This document shows positions 1 to 6,534 of a DNA stretch of 64,000 nt, in pieces. Within the stretch, counting starts at the first letter, position 1. Every line of letters starts with the position of its first letter. A program made the position numbers and the translations under genes. Source of the DNA: Prolixibacteraceae bacterium (GTDB lineage Bacteria > Bacteroidota > Bacteroidia > Bacteroidales > Prolixibacteraceae); the NCBI GenBank assembly GCA_021740385.1, contig JAIOZY010000018.1:1-64000 (forward strand). Reading direction: 5' to 3'. Under the pieces are notes generated by a model. That model saw only the letters and a list, made by a program, of their open reading frames with translations. It ran no database searches and was not told where the DNA came from.

Positions 1-129
1 GGAGTTTTGCCTCCGGCTTCCTTCAGATTCCATCTCGCGGTGGACACCCTTGCCATCGACTAATGGTTGGCGATTACAAACCCCCATAGTGGACTTTCAC
101 CACCAAGTCTGTTACCATGCACGGCACAC
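1..129 (-). mobile_element. group IIC intron, 5' end (truncated by window edge)
   Basis: Read on the minus strand from position 129, the sequence begins GTGTGCC, the GUGYG 5' splice end of group II introns. It continues with the domain I segments GGTGAAAGTCC, CAAGGGTGTCC and GGAATCTGAAGGAAGCC that I recognise from bacterial class C introns. The intron begins four bases after a perfect rho-independent hairpin on the same strand, and insertion behind terminators is the hallmark of class C introns. Only the first 129 nt are in the window, so the rest of the ribozyme and any reverse transcriptase/maturase gene lie to the left. The boundary is seen directly; the class is inferred from sequence and target. 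Confidence 0.85.
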
Positions 130-133
130 TAAA

Positions 134-165
134 AAAAGGCTTGCCGGAGTCCCGACAAGCCTTTT
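134..165 (-). terminator. rho-independent terminator hairpin, target site of the intron
   Basis: AAAAGGCTTG (134-143) pairs perfectly with CAAGCCTTTT (156-165) around a 12-nt loop. Because both arms end in A/T runs, the hairpin can terminate transcription from either side. On the minus strand the U-tract runs directly into the intron at 129. The nearest upstream minus-strand gene is the BMP-family lipoprotein, about 410 bp away. Confidence 0.85.
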
Positions 166-169
166 GTTA

Positions 170-578
170 TTCTTTTATTGATTAAACACACGAGCGGCCT
201 GCTCAACTTCCGGACTGGAAATTAAGAATGTGCCACCACCATATGTTTAATACTCTTGTTGTCATTTTTCACTATTTCGGTTACAAATAAAAAGATTGAT
301 TTTGAATTTGCAAAATTTCCGACAAAAAAAAAGCAAATCTGCCTGTAAAATTAAGAAATCAAATAAAATCCATATCTACACCGTAAAGGGGGTATGATAA
401 TTCGGACAAACCTGTAAACCGGAAAAATTGAAAGTCGATGCAAACAAAAAGATACACGTTATTTACGGTGGCAAAAAGAATTAAAGACCACGTTAGACAA
501 ATTCATCAGATGGAAAAACCTATACCAGCTAATTAAAACCACCTTATATTTGATTAAAAAATATTTCTAAAACTCCGG
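170..578. other. intergenic, no convincing gene
   Basis: A/T-rich spacer between the terminator and the BMP lipoprotein gene. A 32-codon ATG-initiated frame (438-536, plus) encodes a basic peptide, and a short minus-strand frame stops near 179-181. Neither has a recognisable family or coding signature, so neither is called as a gene. Confidence 0.5.
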
Positions 579-1616
579 CTATTTTACGGTTTCAATCGTA
601 CCGGCAATGATCCCTCCCTTAATGGCTTCAATTTCTGTTTTGATTGAATCGGGTATCCGGTTTTCAAAATCGTGGTATGGGGCCAAAGCTACACCATGAT
701 TGGCCAGGGTGCCCACGTGTACCTTTTCCACATCGACCTGTCCGGCAAGGTACTGCACTGTAACCGTGTAAATGGTTGTGTCGAGGCGCTTGATGCACGA
801 AGACAGTAAAATATCGCTAACATCGGGCAGCGAATAATACTGATCCACATCGATGCCGATACCCCATTTCCCGTTGTCTTTTGCTGCCCTGAGGGAGCCG
901 CTTCCGGCATTGCCCGCCAGCACGGCAATAACATCGGCACCCTGCTGTTTAACAAGGCTGTCGCCCACACGGTAGCCCATGTCATCATCGTCGAAACTGT
1001 TGATGATTGAAAGCCGCGACTGTACATCCCGCTTGTATTTTTCGTTGAAATATGCTATGCCCATTTCGTATGCTTCAAAGGTGCGGCGTACCGGCGGCAG
1101 ATCCATGCCGGCCACAATGCCCACAGCAGGGTTTTCGGGGTTGTTAATATCGGCCCATGCCGCAGCAAGAAAGCCCAGCGGGAAAGTGGCCTGTTCGCCG
1201 AGGTAATTGATGCTGCGCACGTTTTCCAGTTCGCCATCGTAACGGTCGTCAACAATCACGAACTGCATTCCGGGGTTGTTTTCGGCAGTTATTAACATTT
1301 CAGTTTCAGCAACCATGCCACCCAAAATCAGCAGGTCGACTTCCTCTGCCGGAAAAACATCCATGGTTTCCTGAATGTTGGTGGTTGCAGAAAGGAACAA
1401 GGTATCAAAACGGTATTCGTCAAAAGCCAACATTACACCCTTTTTGCAGTTTTCGCGCCATCCGGCATCGCTGTAGCCGTTGCCATAAACAAACATGCCC
1501 ACTTTGGTTTGCCCATTTTTCGTACCTTTATCGCAGGAATTGAAAAAAGTAACAATTCCGGCAAGTATTATTAAAAGCGATAAATTATAAACCTTTTCTT
1601 TTACAATAGTTTTCAT
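579..1616 (-). CDS. BMP-family (PnrA/Med-like) substrate-binding lipoprotein
   Basis: A 345-residue protein with an N-terminal signal helix ending in a lipobox, FFNSC, with Cys28 as lipidation site. The body has the periplasmic-binding fold of the basic membrane protein family: a G-M-F-V-Y-G start strand, the segment LLILGGMVAETE, LGFLAAAWADI, and a C-terminal hinge ending GGIIAGTIETV. In other bacteria BMP proteins bind nucleosides for an ABC importer. No ATPase or permease gene is next to it, so it may work with a distant transporter or as a sensor. It is transcribed toward the intron-bearing terminator, and a 172-bp spacer separates it from the divergent PrsW-like gene. Confidence 0.8.
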   Translation of the reverse strand: MKTIVKEKVYNLSLLIILAGIVTFFNSCDKGTKNGQTKVGMFVYGNGYSDAGWRENCKKGVMLAFDEYRFDTLFLSATTNIQETMDVFPAEEVDLLILGGMVAETEMLITAENNPGMQFVIVDDRYDGELENVRSINYLGEQATFPLGFLAAAWADINNPENPAVGIVAGMDLPPVRRTFEAYEMGIAYFNEKYKRDVQSRLSIINSFDDDDMGYRVGDSLVKQQGADVIAVLAGNAGSGSLRAAKDNGKWGIGIDVDQYYSLPDVSDILLSSCIKRLDTTIYTVTVQYLAGQVDVEKVHVGTLANHGVALAPYHDFENRIPDSIKTEIEAIKGGIIAGTIETVK

Positions 1617-1788
1617 AACACAACATTTATCTTAAGACCATTATTAAAAATAAAAGTCTAATTTAATATAAAATTTTGAAACCATTTTTACTCCTTTTAA
1701 CTTGCGAATCCGGCAATTCACTTCAATCAACTAAAACGTTCAGCAATGAAAAGATACAAACAGGACTGTAATTGTAAAAAAATTTAGA

Positions 1789-2772
1789 ATGATTGTTGCG
1801 CTGAGTCTAATCCCGGTTTTACTTTTTCTGGCATTGCTTTTTTTATTCGACAGTTTTAAATTGGTTGTCAGGAAATATTTGTTTCTTGCTTGTTTATGGG
1901 GCATTGCCGCTGCCCTTCTTTCCTACTTTGCAAATACTTTTTTGCTCAATTATATTGATTACGCCACTTATACGCGCTATGTTTCACCAGCCACCGAAGA
2001 AATATTAAAAGCCCTTTTATTGTTTTACCTTATAAGCACAAAGCGAATTGGTTTTATGATAGATGCCGTTATTTACGGTTTTGCCGTTGGGACGGGTTTT
2101 GCCCTGGCCGAAAACATATATTACCTGTACAGTGTTAACGACTCCAATTTGCTGGTTTGGATCATTCGGGGTTTTGGAACAGCCATCATGCATGGCGGCA
2201 CTACTGCCATTGTTGCACTCATGTTAATTGGAGCCAAAAGCCGCGAAGCAAATTATTTCATTAACAGCATTCTTACATTGTTTTTAGCCTACATTGTTCA
2301 TGCCCTTTTCAATCATTTTTACCTGAATCCCGTGGTGCAAACCCTGGGCATAATTATACTGCTGCCGGTTTTGTTCTATCTTGTATTCAGCCACAATGAA
2401 AAACAGTTGCAAAGCTGGCTCGAGATTGAATTTTCGAGCGAAATAGAACTGATGAAAATGATAAACAAAGGTCAATTCAGACAAACACGTGCCGGAAAAT
2501 TCCTTGTATCGTTAAAAGAACGTTTTGCGCCTGAAGTTATCTTCGATATGTACTGCTTTATAAGCCTTTACCTCGAACTGTCAATCAAGGCAAAACGAAA
2601 CATCATGTTGAAAGAAAACGGGTTCGCTACCATAAAAGAGCCCGACATTGATATCAAATTAACTGAATTAAAACAGTTACGAAAACAGATTGGTTTAACC
2701 GGCGAGTTAACCCTCTCGCCACTTATAAGAATGAACTACCGCGATTTATGGAAACTTAAAACACTCCAATAA
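1789..2772 (+). CDS. PrsW-family intramembrane metalloprotease
   Basis: 327 residues; the first 205 or so are a hydrophobic polytopic membrane domain and the rest is a soluble helical tail. The family's putative active-site motifs are visible: TEEILK (Glu70-Glu71), ALAEN (Glu108) and AIMHGG (His135). In Bacillus subtilis PrsW makes the first cut in the anti-sigma factor RsiW. Here the gene is followed 78 nt later by an ECF sigma factor and then a membrane anti-sigma factor, which supports the same role. PrsW/CPBP relatives also have other functions, so the substrate is inferred from position only. Confidence 0.8.
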   Translation: MIVALSLIPVLLFLALLFLFDSFKLVVRKYLFLACLWGIAAALLSYFANTFLLNYIDYATYTRYVSPATEEILKALLLFYLISTKRIGFMIDAVIYGFAVGTGFALAENIYYLYSVNDSNLLVWIIRGFGTAIMHGGTTAIVALMLIGAKSREANYFINSILTLFLAYIVHALFNHFYLNPVVQTLGIIILLPVLFYLVFSHNEKQLQSWLEIEFSSEIELMKMINKGQFRQTRAGKFLVSLKERFAPEVIFDMYCFISLYLELSIKAKRNIMLKENGFATIKEPDIDIKLTELKQLRKQIGLTGELTLSPLIRMNYRDLWKLKTLQ

Positions 2773-2850
2773 AAAAATTGCATAAACAAACCAACTTTGC
2801 CGGGTTCAAATGATAATTGCTATACCGGGCAAAGAGAACGAACAATAAAA

Positions 2851-3387
2851 ATGGATGAAGACAGGAAAATAATTGCCCGGATAATTAACGGATCGGTTGA
2901 TCAATACCGAAAGCTGGTCGAAAAATACCAGCAACCGGTATACCGGGTTATTTTGAAAATGACGGGCGATGCTGAAAACGCGAAGGAGCTGACACAGGAT
3001 GTTTTTGTCCGCGCATACGAATCGCTGGAGCAATACAACCCGGAATATAAATTTTTCAGCTGGGTTTACCGCATTGCCATTAACACGGCCCTGGCATTTA
3101 TAAAGCGGCAAAAAAGGTTTGTACATGCAGAGCATTTGCCCGAAATAGCAGAAGAAAATTTTAATGAACATGATGGAGAACGGATGCAGATTATTAAACA
3201 AACGCTGCAAAAAATGCCCGTTAATTATAAAACCGTTATTGTATTAAAATACTATGCCGGGTGTTCGTATGCCGACATTGCAACCATTACCGGTGAAGAA
3301 GAAAAAAAAGTAAAATCGAGGCTGTTCGATGGCCGGAAGCTGCTAAAAAAACAGTTGCTTGAAAAAGGCCTTTTCAATAATTTTTAG
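2851..3387 (+). CDS. ECF-type RNA polymerase sigma factor
   Basis: 178 residues. Sigma-70 region 2 covers about residues 10-85, with the helix AKELTQDVFVRAYESL and the promoter-melting segment FFSWVYRIAINTAL. Region 4 covers about 115-170, with helix-turn-helix YAGCSYADIATITGEEEKKV. There is no region 3, as usual for the ECF group. I chose the ATG at 2851 over an upstream TTG because family similarity begins there. The anti-sigma gene starts 15 nt after its stop. It probably directs its own operon, including the two paralogous repeat-tail genes. Confidence 0.9.
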   Translation: MDEDRKIIARIINGSVDQYRKLVEKYQQPVYRVILKMTGDAENAKELTQDVFVRAYESLEQYNPEYKFFSWVYRIAINTALAFIKRQKRFVHAEHLPEIAEENFNEHDGERMQIIKQTLQKMPVNYKTVIVLKYYAGCSYADIATITGEEEKKVKSRLFDGRKLLKKQLLEKGLFNNF

Positions 3388-3402
3388 CGTAAAAGCAGAA
3401 TC

Positions 3403-4140
3403 ATGAAAAAAAAAGAAAAGATACTGATACAGCAAAAAATCGACGGGGTATTACCCCCGGCCGATGAAAAACGCGTAGACGAAATATTAAAAAAATCGGG
3501 GAAGGCACGCGCATATTTCGAAAAACTTGCCCGCGTTGACAAGGCCCTTAAAAACGATGCCGAAAAACCTTTAGAAGTTGACGTTGCAAACCGGGTAATG
3601 AAAACGATAACAAAGAAGAACCACCAACCGTCAATTTCAAAAATAAAACCCATTCGGCTTTACGAAAACCGCTTTTTGAAATATGCTGCCGTACTGTTTT
3701 TTGGCCTGTTACTGGGTGCAACAGCAGGCTGGTTCATTTTCAGCAACCCACAAACCGGCAATACGGGCAATATGGCCGGAACAATAGCCACACCCCCCGG
3801 CGAACATGCCTTTTCTGATGAACTTACCTCGATAAAAATTCAACAGTTTAATACCAGCGAATATTTGGTTGCATTGGTTACAATCGAAACCAAAAAGGAA
3901 CTAAACTGCGAAATTACCGACAATCTTCACGTACTAATGCCCAACGATATCATCCCCCTGTCGACAAACCGTTTTTTGGCCCAAACAACGAACAACGAAA
4001 GAACATACCGGTACACCATTATTGGCCCGACTGTTTTCCAAATCATTACCGAAAACAACAACGGGCTTGATATTAAATTTATCAGGAATAGCCAAATACT
4101 TGCACACAAAAAAATTAAACGGAAAGAAACCAACTTTTAG
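3403..4140 (+). CDS. membrane anti-sigma factor
   Basis: 245 residues: a cytosolic N-terminal helical region (about 1-90), one transmembrane helix at about 93-112 (AAVLFFGLLLGATAGWFIF) and a periplasmic domain of about 130 residues. The N-terminal segment (QQKIDGVLPPADEKRVDEIL) resembles the ASD-type anti-sigma domain common in Bacteroidota, although no zinc-binding HxxxCxxC motif is present. Its position 15 nt after the ECF sigma gene and its single-span topology support the call. The upstream PrsW-like protease is a plausible activator that would cleave it. The periplasmic domain has no family I recognise. Confidence 0.7.
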   Translation: MKKKEKILIQQKIDGVLPPADEKRVDEILKKSGKARAYFEKLARVDKALKNDAEKPLEVDVANRVMKTITKKNHQPSISKIKPIRLYENRFLKYAAVLFFGLLLGATAGWFIFSNPQTGNTGNMAGTIATPPGEHAFSDELTSIKIQQFNTSEYLVALVTIETKKELNCEITDNLHVLMPNDIIPLSTNRFLAQTTNNERTYRYTIIGPTVFQIITENNNGLDIKFIRNSQILAHKKIKRKETNF

Positions 4141-4177
4141 CAACAATCAGGATATTTAAAATAAAACAATCATTGTT

Positions 4178-4208
4178 TTTGATTAAATAATGTGCGATAT
4201 TAAATTTT
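4178..4208 (+). promoter_or_regulatory. candidate promoter of the repeat-tail genes
   Basis: TTTG at 4178-4181 and TAAATTTT at 4201-4208 are 19 nt apart. This fits the housekeeping Bacteroidota pattern TTTG N19-21 TAnnTTTG with one mismatch. The start codon at 4231 lies 22 nt downstream, so this gene can be transcribed independently of the sigma operon. Confidence 0.45.
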
Positions 4209-4230
4209 TTAACACTTAAATTTTATTGTC

Positions 4231-5256
4231 ATGAAAAAGAATAGCAGGGGATTAAGCATAGCGCTCATTGCAATGGGCTTAATCGTAGGTTTTTTAACAG
4301 GCATAAGCATCGACTTTCCCAAAACCGATACCGGGGATTTAAAAGGCACCATTGGCAAGGTAAATAAACACCGCAATGTAACCATTACCGACGAAGATAT
4401 TCAACTCCGGTCTGAACTTGTTACTGACGAAAAAAAACGTGAAGGCTACCTGAATTATTATTCATTTCATTACAATATGGCAGCCCAACTTTCGGCTTTA
4501 ATCGATTCGGCCATAATCGCTTCGGAACAAATTGATGCCTTTATGCAGGCAAACCAGGCGCTGATTAAAGGACTGAAAATCAACAAAAAAAACATCGAAA
4601 ACCCCAGGGCTGAGTTGCTGCTTGCCGTGTTAACACTTCAAAACATCAGTGAAATTGAAAGCGCGGCCATAAGCACCATACTGAACAATGCAAACATGGC
4701 CATTGCCCGGCTCACTTACAACGAAAACATTATTACCGAATTTACAAAAGCAGCACAGGAATACATCGCCAAAAACCGCGATGAAAACCTCCAAATGCTG
4801 ATTGATGTACACGACAAAATGGCCATGTTGCAATTTGCAAAAGCAGTAATTACAAAAGACAAACCCATGTTAAAATATTACGACAAGCATGAAATATTTT
4901 CAGATGCAGAGCAATTAAAGGTTCACAGTACCGAGGCTTTAAACGAAATCATTTTCCACGACAGCGAAAACCTGCAAGGGCAACTTTGCAGCCAAAACAA
5001 ACTCGAAGGTTCTGAATTGTTAAAAAACGGCCAGTTGTTATTCAGCAACGAAAACGAAACACTTAACAGTACCAAAGATTTTTTGAATTCATGCATGCTC
5101 GATTTTGAAAAACTGGGCGTTTATTCTAACTCGGTATTGAATTCGCAGTTAAACGGTAATTTCGATTCGGAACAACTTCAATCGATAATGGATTCGGAAC
5201 AACTCCAATTAATTCATAACCTTGAAAATTTAGGTTCAGGCGCCGGTTCATTTTAA
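4231..5256 (+). CDS. membrane-anchored protein with repetitive tail (paralogue 1)
   Basis: 341 residues, family not recognised. It has one N-terminal transmembrane helix (about 8-26) followed by a motif shared with the next gene, IDFPKTD then DLKGTIGKV. A long helical domain follows to about residue 225. The last 115 residues are built from degenerate 9-11-residue units of the type (D/N/S)-S-E-x-L, such as DSEQLQSIM then DSEQLQLIH. Near 5160-5215 the duplication is still visible in DNA, where GATTCGGAACAACT occurs twice. It lies downstream of the ECF sigma/anti-sigma pair and is probably controlled with it. It is likely an envelope protein facing the periplasm; function unknown. Confidence 0.75.
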   Translation: MKKNSRGLSIALIAMGLIVGFLTGISIDFPKTDTGDLKGTIGKVNKHRNVTITDEDIQLRSELVTDEKKREGYLNYYSFHYNMAAQLSALIDSAIIASEQIDAFMQANQALIKGLKINKKNIENPRAELLLAVLTLQNISEIESAAISTILNNANMAIARLTYNENIITEFTKAAQEYIAKNRDENLQMLIDVHDKMAMLQFAKAVITKDKPMLKYYDKHEIFSDAEQLKVHSTEALNEIIFHDSENLQGQLCSQNKLEGSELLKNGQLLFSNENETLNSTKDFLNSCMLDFEKLGVYSNSVLNSQLNGNFDSEQLQSIMDSEQLQLIHNLENLGSGAGSF

Positions 5257-5321
5257 ATCACACTTTATAAAAACAAAACAGATGAAACGAGCATGATTAT
5301 GCCAATCACACATGAGAATGA

Positions 5322-5364
5322 TCCCGATGTACATCGGGACGAGTTCCATCCGCCAGCTGGCGGA
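5322..5364 (+). repeat. bipartite palindromic repeat, copy 1
   Basis: Two perfect palindromes sit side by side: TCCCGATGTACATCGGGA (5322-5339) and TCCGCCAGCTGGCGGA (5349-5364), separated by CGAGTTCCA. The unit ends 26 nt before the next start codon. A second copy with the same order of hairpins lies on the minus strand at 36712-36752. Confidence 0.85.
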
Positions 5365-5390
5365 CCTTTAAAATCTTTAAATTTAGACGA

Positions 5391-6494
5391 ATGAAAAAAA
5401 GAAGCAAAATATTCACGGCAACAGCAGCAATAGCGGCACTGGCAATTGGTTTCTTAATTGGCATATCGGTTGATTTTCCTAAAACAGACAATACTGATTT
5501 AACAGGAACCATAGGGAAAGTAAAAAAATACAACGATGTGCAAATGGAACATGCCGATATTCAGTTACGGTCCGATTTACTGAACGACCTGCAATTACGA
5601 AAACGTTACGAGGATTATTATGCCATGCAGTACGCACTGGCTGTTCAACAATCGGAAAACATCGGGTTTGCAATCGAAACGGCAAAACAAAACGAGGATT
5701 TTTCCAACAATAACCAAAACACCATTACCCAACTTGAACAGTTCCGGAAAACGTTGGAGGAAACACGCGCTTCAATTCTACTGGCACATGCAGCCGTGAA
5801 AAAAATAAACGGGAACAACGCGACCGTTGTAACCGAGGCAATGAACAATGCCAACATTTCAATTGCCCAAATCGATTATAACGACAATGCCATCATTCAT
5901 TTTACCGAAGCATTGGCCCGTTTTATTAAAAGCAGCGAACCACCGGTGCAACCCGATATACTGAAAGCGCATGACCTGCTCACGTTTAACCAGCTAACAA
6001 AAGCTGTTTTAACCAACGACAAACCCATGGTAAAATACCTCGATAAAAAGGAAATATTTTCGGATCATGACAAGTTAAACATGATCTACTCGCAGGAAAA
6101 CTTCAATGCATTTCAGGCAAACGACACCGAAAAACTAAAAATGATTTACTCGCAGGAGAACTTGAAAGTTTTAGACCGGGAAGACCTTGGGCTGATTATT
6201 CCTTTTGGTGACCAACAAAATCTCAATGTTAATGAATCGCTTAAAGATATTTTTTTCGACATAAACAAACTGGAAGCAGGCCTGCTGAATACTGAAATAT
6301 TGAACAGTTCAATTGTAAACAAATCGGATCAAATACTTGGTACGGGCTTGTTAAACACCGAAAAACTGAATATATTCATGGATAAGGATTTCCTTGAATC
6401 ATGCATGATCGACTCGGAATTCCTTAAAGAAATTGTGGTATGGAATCAGGAACAACTGGGCGTTTATAGCCATGAAACATTGGGCGCTTGGTAA
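5391..6494 (+). CDS. membrane-anchored protein with repetitive tail (paralogue 2)
   Basis: 367 residues, a tandem paralogue of the gene before it. Both have an N-terminal membrane helix followed by the F-P-K-T-D and GTIGKV motifs, then DIQLRSDLL and a helical domain, and both carry a repetitive C-terminal tail. Here the tail (about 215-367) includes MIYSQENF and MIYSQENL, LLNTEILN and LLNTEKLN, and ends QLGVYSHETLG; the upstream paralogue has LGVYSNSVL. No database family is recognised. The two proteins may form a hetero-oligomer or bind the same envelope ligand, but this is inference. The next gene starts 40 nt after its stop and may be cotranscribed. Confidence 0.75.
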   Translation: MKKRSKIFTATAAIAALAIGFLIGISVDFPKTDNTDLTGTIGKVKKYNDVQMEHADIQLRSDLLNDLQLRKRYEDYYAMQYALAVQQSENIGFAIETAKQNEDFSNNNQNTITQLEQFRKTLEETRASILLAHAAVKKINGNNATVVTEAMNNANISIAQIDYNDNAIIHFTEALARFIKSSEPPVQPDILKAHDLLTFNQLTKAVLTNDKPMVKYLDKKEIFSDHDKLNMIYSQENFNAFQANDTEKLKMIYSQENLKVLDREDLGLIIPFGDQQNLNVNESLKDIFFDINKLEAGLLNTEILNSSIVNKSDQILGTGLLNTEKLNIFMDKDFLESCMIDSEFLKEIVVWNQEQLGVYSHETLGAW

Positions 6495-6534
6495 ACTGTT
6501 TTACACATTTATTTTTTTTGAACAACAATATAAA

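Noticed and set aside
170-240. Short minus-strand frame ending in SSPEVEQAARVFNQ
   Set aside because: Only about 20 codons after an upstream stop, no family match and no start context.
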